This document shows positions 33,630 through 45,279 of a DNA stretch of 64,000 bases, piece after piece. The notes under the pieces are model-generated. The model searched no databases and had not been told where the DNA came from. It was given only the letters and a program-made list of their open reading frames with translations. Position numbers and translations under genes: made by a program. Positions within the stretch are counted from its first letter, which is position 1. Each line of letters opens with the position of its first letter. Location: contig WTXG01000207.1 in assembly GCA_022496185.1 (NCBI GenBank), positions 1 through 64,000 of the forward strand, read 5' to 3'. Source of the DNA: Multifurca ochricompacta. Taxonomy: Eukaryota > Basidiomycota > Agaricomycetes > Russulales > Russulaceae.

Positions 33630-34132
33630 TGTGAAACAGGCATGTGCGCAGCATACTGACTGTGAGGTTAGCGGGTTAGGCTAGACAAAGTAAAGTTACT
33701 TCAGATGTTAGAAGAACTCTGTATTACTATACTACTGACCTAGACAAAGTAAAGTTCTATATAGAGAACGTTAGTCTAATAGTTAAGTAGATAGTATAGA
33801 AGGAACTTACACTTCAGATGTTAGAAGAACTCTGAAGTGTAGAAGACGAAACAGACACCCTTATATACCCCAAGGGATGGTCTGTGCGCACTGGGAATAA
33901 GTCCACAAGTGCCGGACAAAGTCCAAATAATAAACATGAGGGAGAAAGGCCATTGGCCAATACAGGAATCACATGTTACATGGTGTATCAGTCAGCTACT
34001 GCGGAATGTGAGAAAGAAAGTAATAAAGATAATGTAAATAGTCCGAAACTCCGGTATCTAATCTAATCTACAAAGTAGCTAATCTAATCACCTGATGCCT
34101 GAAGCATCACTGAACATCTCCTGTGTTCAACA
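33630..34132 (-). repeat. 5' LTR of copia C3
   Basis: Same ends and length as 27540-28042, with several scattered differences, for example CAAAGTAAAG against CAAGGAAAAG. The TATA box on the minus strand is near 33862. Confidence 0.92.
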
Positions 34133-34137
34133 ACTTG

Positions 34138-36491
34138 CCCACCACCTTTCAATCCATGATGAATCACATCTTCCACAACCTCATTCTTACTGGCAAAGTA
34201 GTGGTGTACATGGATGACATACTGGTAGCCACCACAAATGACCTGGCCCATCACCGAGAATGAGTACACCAGGTGTTGGACATCCTGCATGAGCACGACT
34301 TGTACCTTAAACCAGCCAAATGCTCATTTGAACAACCAAGTGTAGAATACCTGGGAGTTATCCTGGAAGGAGGCCATGTACAGATGGACCCAGTGAAAGT
34401 ACAAGGAATCCAGGAATGGCTGGTACCCACATGCATCAAAGAGGTGCGGTCCTTCATTGGATTTTGTAACTTCTATCAACATTTCATACAAGGATTCTCA
34501 GGGATTGCACAACCGCTGAATGGATTGTTGAAGAAGGATGTACCCTGGCATTGGACAGACACACAACAGCAAGCTTTTGAACAAATTCGAGATATTGTTG
34601 GTTCAGAACCAGTCCTTCTTCAGCCAGACCTAGAAAAGCCCTTTGAGCTCAAGGTTGATGCATCTCACTTCACCAATGGTGCCATATTAAACCAGAGGGA
34701 TACAGCAGGATTACTCCATCCAGTTGCCTTCTACTCAGAAACATTCTCACCAGTGGAACGAAACTATGATATTTGGGACAGGGAACTGCTTGCCATTGTA
34801 AAAGCACTACAACATTGGTGACCATACCTAGCGGGGACACCTCACAAAACGATTATTCACACCAATCACTCCAACCTACTCTATTGGAAGGAACCCCATA
34901 AGATTAGTTGATGAGTTGCTCGCAAAGTCCTGGAGCTGGAGGAGTACAACTTTGTGCTGAAACACATTGCAGGAAGTCGCAATGCACATGCAGACACCCT
35001 GTCACGATGACCCGATCTGAACAATGGAGGGGAGGACAATAATAACATCACAGTACTCCCTGAAGAGGTATTTGCAAAGACAGCCATTGTCAGTCTTCAC
35101 AACATGGATTTATGGGCCCAGGTATCGCAGAATATGAATCAGCAGTTATGCCAATCATGGGCAGATGCACATAACCTGAAAAAGATTGATGGCCTATGGT
35201 GGAAGGATGGGGATTGTCTCGTTGTCACCAGTGGTGACAACATTAAGAGGGGGGTGATCCATTTTCACCACAACCTTCCCTCTGCAGGACACCCAGGCAT
35301 TGCTAACACATACACTCTTGCCAAATGAGACTACTGGTGGCCAAACATGAAGAAGGACATGGAGGACTATGTGAAAGGATGTGCAGACTGCCAAGCAAAT
35401 AAAGTAAACACGCACCCGCACCCACCAGCACTGTTCCCAATCACACCAACAGCCTCACTACCATTCCAGACCATCACTATGGACTTCATTGTCAAACTCC
35501 CCATCTCCAGAGGCTTTGATTCCATCTTGACCATCACAGACCATGACTGTTCTAAAGTGGCATTGTTCATACCATGCAACAAGTCCATCACAGCAGAAGG
35601 AGTAGCCAAACTTTACCTGGATCACATCTACAGGCATTATGGCCTCCCTGAAAAAATCATCTCAGACCGTGACCCACACTTCACCTCCACATTTGCCAAA
35701 GCACTCTGTAAAGTCTTGGATATAACCCAGAACATCTCGACAGCCTACCATCCACAGACAGATGGACAATCAGAGAGGACGAACCAGTGGCTTGAGCAAT
35801 ATCTTTGGTTCTGGTGTAATGGATGACAGGATGACTGGGCTGACTGGCTAGCTATGGCAGAATTTGCACATAACTCCTGGCCCAATGGCACCACTAAGAC
35901 CTCCCCATTTTCACTCATCATGGGATGGACACCCTGAACCACCTGGGTCGGAAAACCCACAAACATTCCCTCAGCTGCACAGCATATCAGCCAATGGGAA
36001 GAGATTAGGAAATCGGCCAATGAGAACTTGTTGAAGGTGCAAAAGACCCAGTCAGAAAAACCCTTGAGGTTCACACCTTATTGGACCAATGACCTCATGT
36101 GGCTGGAAGGGAGGAACATCCACATATCACATCCAACAGCTAAACTAGCACCCCAATGTCACAGGCCTTTCAAGATAACAAGGAAGCTGTCAGATGTGTC
36201 ATATGAACTCAAACTTCCACCCACATGGAGGATCCATCCGGTCTTCCATGCCAGGCTACTGACACCTTACAAAGAGACATCCTTACATGGGGAAAACTTC
36301 CCAAGCCCCCCCCTGAATTAATCGATGGAGAGGCAGAATGGGAAGTGGAGCAGATTCTAGACTTGCTACGTAAAGGCCAAGGGCACAAGCTGCATTACCT
36401 CATTAAGTGGAAAGGATTCCCAAGCTCTGACAACCCAGTTCTTATCTTGGAGTTCCACACCTGACATCCAGAGGCACCCAAAGACAATTAA
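34138..36491 (+). pseudogene. Gypsy A2 pol remnant: RT, RNase H, integrase, chromodomain
   Basis: The reading starts in the RT motif TTFQSMMNHIF, includes VVVYMDDILVATTND, RNase H (KVDASHFTNG), the integrase zinc region (CADCQANK), core (ISDRDPHFTS, HPQTDGQSERTNQ) and a chromodomain near 36330-36470 (EWEVEQILD, HYLIKWKGF). The frame is one long reading interrupted by TGA at 34260-34262, 34819-34821, 34909-34914 (two), 35008-35010, 35326-35328, 35824-35826, 35935-35937 and 36462-36464. Nearly all match Arg CGA in other copies. It ends at TAA 36489-36491. Confidence 0.88.
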
Positions 36492-36529
36492 AAAGGACAA
36501 CCCCAGACCCCAAACGAATTCCCCAGTAC

Positions 36530-37767
36530 ATGCTCTCACAGCAACATCCTACCACAGAACTATCCATCATGTCTTTCATTGCTGCCAACGCTGCTGTCAA
36601 TGCTTTCACTGCCACCACCATAGTTGTCGAGAACTTCCCCTCTGCTCATCCTTCCACATGCCCCTCTTCACCTATCGACTACGAAGCCGCTGAAGCTCGG
36701 GTCAAGAATCAGTCCCCCAACCTGAATGATGACTTCAAACATAGTGAGGAACCACACCCAAATGACCTGCTAGGTATGGAGTTGGACAATGAGGTGCTGG
36801 AATTCCCATTCTTTGCCAACAACCCAAACTCCTCAATGTACTTCCCCTCAAGATCACCATGGCTGATGGGACGGTCGCCATCACCAAGTACATTTTCTAC
36901 ATGAATGGAGGGATGGATGTTGCTGGGTGTATGAAGAAAGATGGCCCTGTCTATGGGGCCCCAGTCTATTTGGAAGAAAGGTATACAGGTCATCTTCACC
37001 ACACATTGACTGATGAGCAACTCAGGCACCTGGCTGCCAAAGACTCTCGAGCCTTCGCCATCAACGAGGTAATGAATGATATGCGACTTCCATGTCTCAA
37101 GGCAGAGGTAATGAGACTGCAGAAGAATTTAACACTGCATACCACCCTTAACAAGCAGTACAAGGAGCACGTGAAGATGATGGTGAGGCTGACCAATGGG
37201 ATGTTCCAGGTGGAGCAAGAGTTGGTGGAGATTTGGAAGAGGTTGGAGACGGGGGATGCATATCAGACCATCGCCAAAAGGTATGCCAATACATATGCAC
37301 GACCCCTCCCTCCACAGTCATTGGGAGCCACCCTGAGATTGCTGCCAAACTGATTCGAGATGCCGTGCATGCATGAGAACCCCTGTGGAGAGACGTGTTG
37401 GCGATGCGACAGTAAGTACCACATCAGTTGGAACTGTCCCCTCAACTGCAAGTGGTGCCGGCATTGCTGCAGCAACCTCCATTGGAGTCGATTCTGCATC
37501 TTCCACCATGTAGGAGTCACCCTGACAATCATTAACCCATCCAGATGGTGCGGCAAGTGCCTCCGCCATAATGCAGGACATCATGAACTGGACTGCCCCG
37601 TCCATGATCTGTGTCACTCGTGTGGTCAGCATGGCCCATACAGGTTCCTCCACGCCCACAGGTGTCCACAAGACTTGGACAAGGAGAATTATACACTGGA
37701 TGATCGTAATGTAGCCGACAATTATCTGGACTTAGTGCAGGATGATGATGGTATGAGTCGTTTCTAG
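36530..37767 (+). pseudogene. Gypsy A2 ORF3 (zinc-knuckle protein), two lesions
   Basis: The frame MLSQQHPTTE (36530) carries the acidic N-terminal part and runs out of frame near 36850, where MADGTVAITKY (36859) opens in the +1 frame, as in A1. TGA at 37351-37353 interrupts it before the knuckles. The knuckles follow at 37354-37680: CWRCDSKYHISWNC, CRHCCSNLHWSRFC, a C-x2-C-x6-H-x4-C unit starting CGKC, and CHSCGQHG with later His and Cys. The C-terminus VQDDDGMSRF is intact and shows what the solo LTR removed from A1. Confidence 0.8.
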
Positions 37768-37798
37768 CCGGGTCTGCTAGAACCAGAAGAGGGGGTGA

Positions 37799-38392
37799 TG
37801 TTACAATCTCTACCAAGCAACCCCGTTTTCTTCACTCTTCCCAATGACAACCCCTCATTACCACCTACTCTACACTTTTTGATCACATCTCTGTCCTGGG
37901 ACCCATCACATGCCTTGCTCCCATCCCTGTGACTCACTTTGGCCTTGTTGACTCATTGTTTACCCATGATTGCTCCTTTACTCCTTATCTTGTTATCTCC
38001 TTATCTTTATGACTGGACACTTACTTAATACCCTATCAGAAGCCAGGCTTTACGCCCTCCACTTTCGTATATTCGGGCCCACCTGACTCCATTATCTTAT
38101 CTTATAGACACCCATTCAATTACATACATAAGTCCACTGTAGCTACATTGTAGACCCCAGACTTGACTTATTGAATACATCGGTGCCCATCTTCTGGACG
38201 TCTCCTTTGAATCTCTGACTCATCTGTCTCAGTGCTTTCAGCACTCTTCTGCTCAACATTGTCTTAGGGTACAGTCCCTTTGACTTTGACTCATCCCACT
38301 TGAACTCCAAGAAGCCTTATTGGTTTCTTACCTGAACCTATGAATCAAGCTGTCACACAAGTCATGTGGAACATCCCACATCAGATGTAACA
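37799..38392 (+). repeat. 3' LTR of gypsy A2
   Basis: This 594-bp LTR, TGTTACAATC to CAGATGTAACA, follows the tract AGAAGAGGGGGTGA. The expected start 11-mer reads AGACTTGACTT near 38159, a CpG transition from the A1 form. Confidence 0.9.
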
Positions 38393-38470
38393 ACACAGTT
38401 ATACATTACAGATCCACTTCTTTCACACACCCCTTTTCCTTGACATTTTGCCGTATGTCCATCTGGGAAT
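38393..38470. other. Short spacer between gypsy A2 and gypsy B
   Basis: 78 bases with nothing recognisable. GGAAT (38466-38470) precedes the gypsy B LTR but does not recur on its other side. Confidence 0.4.
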
Positions 38471-39376
38471 TGTCACGGCTCTACTTTATTTTTCCTTTTT
38501 ATTTTTCCCTTTTGGATCACATGACTGTGGGAAGATTACCCAGCAGTCTCAACACGTGATCATGGGAATGTAGTCATGACATGGATCATGTGACCAAGTC
38601 ACATGTGATAGTCACATGCTGCTTAGTCAGCACAAGAGCCACTCAACAATAACAAGTCGATTCTCTATTGTGTTTACCACAATAGGCAAGGCCCCACAGT
38701 CTAGACAGTTCTAGACCAAGTGGAGCTGTTATCAAGATAAGAAGAGTCCAGCCTAGAAGGTTCTAGGTAAGTGGAGCTCTAGATAAGGGCCCAGACCAGG
38801 CCATGGCCAATTTTAGCACAGTTTCACATGTATCAGTAGATAGACATGTTCCAGACCAAAGGGCTAGACTACATATCAGTTATCTACTCCACAGTGACAT
38901 CATTATGACATCACACTGTGGAGCATGATCAGTCAGCAGAGTAAAGCAGCTTACAAATCACAAAAGATAAGGCTCAGTCAGCAATACAGCTGACTGATAC
39001 TTGCTGATTCTTGCTTACACCTACTGCTTACCTCGTTACACTGAGAAATGTATATAAGACCCCCTGTAACAGCCTGTAGCCCCCATCTTGTCCTCTTGGG
39101 GCTGCAGGTGAGTAACTGTCTACACAAGTTCAATACATAGTGCTAATAATATCCTGCCTCCCTGTGTGACCTGATCCTTTGGATCTTGTCCTCTTGGGGC
39201 TGCAGCTTCCTCCAGTTTCAGAACGCTGTCATTGTGGTTGCATAAACCACAGTGGGTGACACAGTTCCTGGTCATTGCTTGACGTGTGACATTTGCCTCT
39301 GCAGTACGCCCAACGACTTAGGTCATCACACCTTTGCCCTTCTTTCCTGAGTGTACACGGAGCTTCACCCGTTACA
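38471..39376 (+). repeat. 5' LTR of gypsy B
   Basis: TGTCACGGCTC to CCCGTTACA. It has a TATA box at 39051-39060 (TATATAAGAC) and the inferred start region ATCTTGTCCT at 39085-39094. A 23-bp segment starting there is repeated exactly at 39183-39205. Confidence 0.92.
39108..39205 (+). other. Candidate intron inside the gypsy B LTR
   Basis: GTGAGT follows CTGCAG at 39108, a branch-like TGCTAATA lies near 39140, and CTGCAG ends at 39205. The 23-bp direct repeats end exactly at the would-be donor and acceptor, so removal of the 98 bases would leave one repeat copy. The right LTR keeps the same signals (from 46538). Splicing is inference. Confidence 0.35.
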
Positions 39377-39378
39377 TT

Positions 39379-39388
39379 AGGACAAGAT
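39379..39388 (+). promoter_or_regulatory. Self-priming primer-binding site of gypsy B
   Basis: Two bases after the LTR, AGGACAAGAT is the exact complement of ATCTTGTCCT at 39085-39094, which lies about 30 bases after the TATA box. The two-base spacer is the same as in gypsy A1. This again fits Tf1-type self-priming. Confidence 0.65.
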
Positions 39389-40096
39389 TGTACCCTACAT
39401 GTCCTCCCAGTTTTGGGCCGGCACTTTAAACCTTTTCTTACAGCAGTAGTAGTGTTTCCACTAGTCCTAGTTACAACCCCTGGGGTCGGAGGCCTGATCA
39501 GACAGTAGCTGAGTTGAGCCAATAATTCATAGCCAAGGTGGTGATCAGCGATATACCTGAGTAGTGGTTATCCTGGTTGCTTGGTCATTCCAAACTCAAG
39601 TTGTCGTGTTAATCACGCACTTGGGGATCATCTGTGCCGGATCTCCTACCAAGGAGTGTAAAACTGGGCAGAGCTGAGGGGGCCCCAGGAAACCAGTGAC
39701 GAACTCAGAGAGACATCTGTCAGAACCAATTTCAGAGCACTTGGGCTTGTGTCCCTTGTGTGAGAGGCAGCCAAAAGGTCAAGGAGACTGTGGCAGACAG
39801 CCTTGGGCTCTGTAACTTCCCACATCATTATTCCTGGTGTTGTCATTACCACTGGAGCTTGGCTAGTGCACTCTTGTGTGCATTAGTATTTGCCTCTTTG
39901 GTTGACACACCCTTGCATCCTGTGCTTAGCGTTGGATGGCACTTGTAACATCGAAACACACAAAAAACTACGAAGCTTTTGGTCCAGTGGACCACCTTCC
40001 ATACCTTTTTCCACGACACCGCGAATTCCATGGGTCAACCGTATTATTCGGCGCGCTAGAGAGCATGTCCAACAACTTTGAAGGAGAAGACAAATT
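39389..40096 (+). other. Gypsy B leader
   Basis: About 0.7 kb between primer site and first ORF, with no frame longer than about 60 codons that looks coding. Confidence 0.5.
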
Positions 40097-40603
40097 TTGA
40101 CACTGCCGCTTCCTATTCAGGAGCAGCCGTATCAGGAAATTCAGGGACAACAGGATCTGGAGAACATTTCCAGAGAAGACCCCAATTTCCCTTTCACTTT
40201 CAACAACCTTCCCTTGACAATCTCCTTAGACCCCACCTATCACTACCATTGGGATAACACCCAAGAAGAACATTTTGCCACACCCACCTCTTCTACTATA
40301 GAAGGATCGGAAGGTGCTCTCTCCACTTCCCCTACTCTCCGCAAAGCCAACAACATCGTTGAAGAAAGCTTTGAGGACGAATGGGACATTTATATTTACT
40401 GCGACAGACTGGTGTGCAACTGGTTAGACGAAATCACTGAACATCTACACCACCACCCATCTGCCGAGGCCAAGCTTAGAGAGCTTTTTGGCAACTGGTA
40501 TCTCCCTGGTACAGAAGTAATGGTCACAGACCTCATCGCACGTGCCACTGAGTGGGAAGAAGAAGAAGAACCCGAGTCAGAATTAGAATATCTGACCAAT
40601 TGA
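40097..40603 (+). CDS. Gypsy B ORF0: small acidic protein before gag
   Basis: 168 residues, acidic, with a structured-looking middle (DRLVCNWLDEITEHLHHH, LRELFGNWYLPGTEVM) and an acidic tail (EWEEEEEPESELE). Its TGA is directly followed by the ATG of gag (40604), so the two could be coupled by reinitiation, or they could be one Gag precursor. I do not recognise a domain. The frame has survived intact in an element whose pol is ruined. Confidence 0.6.
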   Translation: MTLPLPIQEQPYQEIQGQQDLENISREDPNFPFTFNNLPLTISLDPTYHYHWDNTQEEHFATPTSSTIEGSEGALSTSPTLRKANNIVEESFEDEWDIYIYCDRLVCNWLDEITEHLHHHPSAEAKLRELFGNWYLPGTEVMVTDLIARATEWEEEEEPESELEYLTN

Positions 40604-42139
40604 ATGGTGGCTTCTAGAAGCTCTAGAACACCCAACCCTCCATACTCTCGCTCTGCTAGACCCTCTCGATTACCTAGCCGGGCACCATCGCCTATTGAAA
40701 ATTTAATCTCCCCTGCAATCGAGGCAGAATTAGAAGAACAACAGTTTATCAGGAACTTAGCTTCCCAGTTATCTGACGAATTACTCCATCAAGCTGGTGT
40801 ACCTGATATTACTTCTTCTACTTCCACTCCTACCGATTCCAGCACTCCTACTCATCACGACACTCCTCCAGCCAGACAGAATAGTCCTACTAGTCCTATG
40901 GCTAGCACCGCTCCCACAACCGGGCCCAGTGGACCCAGTACCAATCCCCCGCCACCAGCGCAGACCCCACTTACAATGACACCGGCAGAGCTTCGTAATA
41001 TGATGGGCGCCATGATGGCCGCCATCACACAGCTCTCCGCAGATGTCCAAGTAGTGGTCCAGCAGCTTGGACAGCCAACTCCCCCCCAGACAGTCAGCTC
41101 CGGAAAAGATTCTTCTGTTGCTTGACCTGCCTTCTGGGATGGAAAGGGAAACTTGGCTGACACCAGACACTTCCTGGCTGCATTCCATAATTGGGGATGG
41201 AACCAAAAGTGGAACCTGAATGACTATGACCCCATGACAACCAACTGGTCCAAGAGGGATGCAGATTGGATCTTGGCGGTCTTAAATTTAATGACTGGAG
41301 ATGCACGAATGTGGGCTCTGCCGCATTTGGAGCAATTAAAAAATGGAGTTATTCCCTTCTCAGCAAATTGGGGTAACTTCGAACAGGCATTTACTTCATG
41401 GTTTATACTGCATGACATTGGAGAAGCAGCGCGGTCAGCACTGAAGAAAATCCAACAAGGACGCCACAGCATGGCAGAATACAAAGCTTGCTTTGATGAG
41501 CATTCACCTCAAACTGGATGGTCGGACCGTGACCTTTTCGATCGGTTCTATGACAGCCTTTCCGGCAAAATCAAAGACACCTTGGCCATTATGCCGGTGC
41601 AACCCACAGATATGCAGACACTCTTTACATCTGCTCAGCTAATCGATCAAAGATTATGCAGAAGAGAAGCAGAAAAGAAGGGAGAAACCCTCCCTGAACC
41701 TACCCAGCACTGAAAAGACCCCAATGCTATGGAGATGATGCCTCCAAACAGCAACAAACAGGGTCTGGAAAGAAAAGCTTTTTGATTACAAAGCTGCCTT
41801 TAAAGGAAAGTGCACGGGATGTGGAAGCAGTGCCCATACTTGGGCGAACGGCAACCACAAAGAGCAAATCTGCAATCACTGTGGAAAGAAAGGGCATATT
41901 GCCACAGGTTGTTACCAAAAATGGGCTGGAAAGCCCAAAGCAGCAAAAGTCACTGGCTCTGATAGCCAGGCATCTGCAGCTCCTCAAGCTGCCACAGCAA
42001 GCACCCAGCCTACCCAGGCTGCTAATGCTAGCTTGACCTCCAAAAAGGGTAATGGCCTGCCAATAGCAATAACTCAGAGCTCCTAAAGCAGGTGGCCGAC
42101 CTCAAGGCCCAAATCGAAGCTCTGAAGGCAAGTTTTTAG
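40604..42139 (+). pseudogene. Gypsy B gag
   Basis: A Ser/Pro/Thr-rich N-terminus ends at TGA 41123-41125 (probably CGA). The capsid follows (FWDGKGNLADTRHFLAAF, WILAVLNLMTGDA, FEQAFTSWF, MAEYKACFDEH). After a stop at 41711-41713 and a frameshift, two Cys/His units (CTGCGSSAH, then CNHCGKKGHIATGC, an exact C-x2-C-x4-H-x4-C) lie at about 41815-41935. The end is a short coiled coil (LKQVADLKAQIEALKA) stopping at TAG 42137-42139. Confidence 0.82.
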
Positions 42140-43873
42140 TGGCTTCTTTGGATGTAGCTGCAACTGAAGAAGCGGATATATGTGCTGTTTCTGAGACTGA
42201 CTCGGATGACTCAATTGTATTTACATCTGCTTGTGAGATGAACAATAGTATTAGTGCTTCTCTCATGTCCGTAGTAGGGTTCGCTTCTTGCTTGATAAAA
42301 TTGAAAAAGAAAAAATCGATTCCTGCACATTACCAGTTATCAATAAATACGATCAGCATTTCCATATTTACGTCACTCTGAAGGACAAACAAAAGCACCA
42401 CTGTAGCGGCTATGATAGATTCAGGAGCAACAGCCATGTTCCTGGACTATAAGTTCGCCACCCAAAAGAAGATGCTTCTAGAACCATTGGAAACCCAATT
42501 CGAGTACACAATATCGATGGCAGTCATAATGTAGCGGAGATATCACCCACACAGTTACCCTCTAGTCACTATAGGGTCAAGGGTAGAAAAACACCGATTC
42601 CTGGTCACAAGTCTAGGACCAGAGAAGGTTATACTCGACTTCCATGGTTAAAATATAGCAACCCTTCTATTAATTGGGAAAGGGGCGAAGTCACCCTGCA
42701 AGACTCCATTGAGAAAGACATCCTCATGGAGGATGAAAGCGACTGGTTTGCAGGAGTAGAACAAATATCGGCAAACAGATTAGAATGCCGACAATTTGTA
42801 AAAGACGGAGTCTTGGACTGTACCACTGACGAATTATGGTGTTGTGCAGGCTTCACCTATTCACAAGAAGCCTACGCAAAAGATTACCTAACTCGTATGG
42901 AAGGAAAATCTTTTGAAGATTTGGTACCTCCACCATATAGAGACTTCGCACAGGTCTTCTCAGAAGAAGAATCCCAAAGACTCCCTCAGCACCAACCATG
43001 GGACCATACCATAGACATTGTGCCTGGGTGAAGACCCAATGGAAAGCCAAAGTCTATCCCATGTCACCAAATGAGCAAGTAGAACTGGACAAGTTTCTGG
43101 AAGAGCATCTCCAGAAAGGGTATATCGTACCATCTAAATCTCGATGGTGGTACCTGTATTCTTCATAAAGAAAAAGGATGGGAAAATCCGTCTCATCCAA
43201 GACTACAGACCTTAACGATATTACTGTCAAAAACAAATACCACTTCCACTTGCAGTCGACATTATCAATCGACTTAAGGGTGCAAAGATCTTTACCAAAA
43301 TGGATGTATGATGGGGATATCACAAATCGGATAAAGGAAGGAGATGAATATAAGCGGCTTTTCCACCAACCATGGTCTCTTTGAACCAGTGTAATGTATT
43401 TTGGATTAACAAATAGCCCCGCCACCTTCCAAGGATTTATGAATTCCATCTTCTCCGATATGATCAAAAGGGGAAGTCGCTGTATAATGGACAATATTTA
43501 GTCTTCTCACCAATATAGAGAAACATAGAAAGATGTCAGAGAAGTCCTAAAGCGACTAGAAGAGTATGACCTCTTCTAAACCCCAGAAATGCGACTTCGA
43601 TAAGGATCACATGGAGTACCTTGGACTTATTATATCTGAGGGACAAGTCAGAATGGACCCTGGGAAGGTCCAGGTGGTCAAAGACTGGCAAACCCCAAAA
43701 ACCCTAAAGAAGTCCGCGCCTTTATTGGCTTTGCCAATTTTTATAGACACTTTATACAAGGGTTCTCGATTATCGCCAGACCACTTCATGATCTGACAAA
43801 GAAAAATCAACCCTGGCAGTGGGAAAGACCACAGCAAGAGGCTTTCGATGCCTTAAAGAGGAGGTTCACCCAG
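42140..43873 (+). pseudogene. Gypsy B protease and reverse transcriptase, many frameshifts
   Basis: The protease motif MIDSGATAMFLD is at about 42412-42447. RT motifs appear in changing frames: FFIKKKDGKIRLIQDY near 43160-43206, TKMDV followed by TGA (43309-43311, expected CGA) and WGY, and a ruined active site (MDN in place of MDD) near 43490. More than ten frame breaks can be inferred. No functional product is possible. Confidence 0.8.
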
Positions 43874-45277
43874 ATGCCTATCTTGGCGATCTACGATCCT
43901 GATCTCCCAACCCGGGTCGAAACAGACGCTTCGGGATTTGCCACTGGAGGCATATTATCCCAAAAACACACTGATAATCTTTGGCACCCTATCACCTTCC
44001 GATCACAGTCAATGTCGGAAGCAGAAAGAAACTATGAAATATACGATAGGGAAATGCTCAGCATAATCCATGCCCTAGAAGACTGGCGCCACTTCCTAGA
44101 AGGGCTTCCCCAGTTTGAAATAGTAACGGATCATAAGAATATTGAATGGTGGAGATCCATGCGAGACCTCACCAGACGTCAAGCACGATGGGCTCTCTAC
44201 CTGAGCAGATTCAATTTCACGATCCAATACAAAAAGGGGCACCTTATGCAAGCAGACGCCTTAAGCCGATTTTCGGCAGACCAAGTGTTAGATAATGAGG
44301 ACAACAAACAAGTCCAGGTCCTCAAGCCGGAACACTTTCTTAGTGCGGCACGGGCACATTATCACCCACAGAGTTCTCCCCTTACAGAATGCATAAAGAA
44401 GGCAGGAAGCAGGGAAGCAGAAGTTATAGAGGGATTAAAAACCCTTACCAAAACTGCTCCCAGCGCCTTAAAAGATGGCATCAACCTTTGGGAAGAAGAA
44501 GATGGCCTAGTTTACTACAAAGGGAAACTTTATGTACCCAATGTACCAGATCTCCGAAAAGACATTATTCGGGATTGTCACGATTCGGTTACAGCCGGTC
44601 ACCCTGGTAAAAACGGGACCATCGAGTTGGTATCACGCTATTATTGGTGGCCCAGAATGGCACAATATATTACACACTATGTTGAAGGATGCGACCGATG
44701 TCAGCGATATCGGATGGATAAGCACCCAGTCACCCCTCTGCAACCACTGGAAGTTCCAGAAGGACCCTGGCAAACGATCGGAGTAGATCTGATCACAGGG
44801 CTACCTTCCTCTTCCGGGAAAGATGCGATCTTAACAATAGTAGATCATTATACGAAGCAAGTGCATCTTTTCCCAGTTACAAGTGGTATTACAGCAGATG
44901 GCGTGGGAAAAATATACTTCGACCATGTATTCCCTCTGCATGGGATCCCCAAAGTATTGTCAGTGACAGGGGTCCCAGTTTGCAGCAAGGACCATGCACG
45001 CCACCTTGAAGCGTTTAGGGTGAACAGTAGTCTCACCACAGCCTATCATCCACAAGCCAATGGTATGACAGAGCGTAAAAATCAAGAAATAGAACAATAT
45101 TTACGACTCTTCATTGGCAAGAGACAGGATGACTGGATCGAGCTACTCCCCACAGCGGAGTTCGTATTAAACACAGGAAGTCCTCAGCAACGGATCATAC
45201 CCCATTTGAATTACTCTACGGGTATACCCTGGACTTCACTATCCCCGCGGGACGTGCCACTGGCATCCCCAGCTTAG
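43874..45277 (+). pseudogene. Gypsy B RNase H and integrase
   Basis: RNase H shows VETDASGFATGGILSQK, YEIYDREMLSIIHAL and VTDHKNIEWW. Integrase follows with the zinc region (GHPGKNGTIELVSRYYWWP, CDRCQRYRMDKHP) and the first core Asp in TIGVDLITGLP, plus the Glu segment HPQANGMTERKNQ. At the second core Asp, where SDRG is usual, the sequence reads SVTGVP, so the catalytic triad is broken. The frame shifts near 45190-45277. Confidence 0.88.
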
Positions 45278-45279
45278 AC

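Larger units (their letters stand above)
27540..34132 (-). mobile_element. Full-length copia element C3
   Basis: LTRs of 503 bp at 27540-28042 and 33630-34132 bound a minus-strand polyprotein with a single nonsense codon. Order on the minus strand: 5' LTR, half-tRNA primer site, leader of about 0.9 kb, gag-pol, purine-rich tract GCATGGAGGGA, 3' LTR. The flanks disagree (CCACA in copia C2 gag on the left, ACTTG in gypsy A2 RT on the right), so there is no target duplication, and the LTRs carry several differences. It is probably a recombinant of two insertions. Confidence 0.92.
34133..38392 (+). mobile_element. Gypsy family A copy A2, 5' truncated
   Basis: The element enters in the middle of reverse transcriptase, next to the C3 LTR, and runs through RNase H, integrase, chromodomain and ORF3 to a 3' LTR. 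Gag, protease and the start of RT are missing. Its many stops are TGA at expected CGA codons. Confidence 0.9.
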
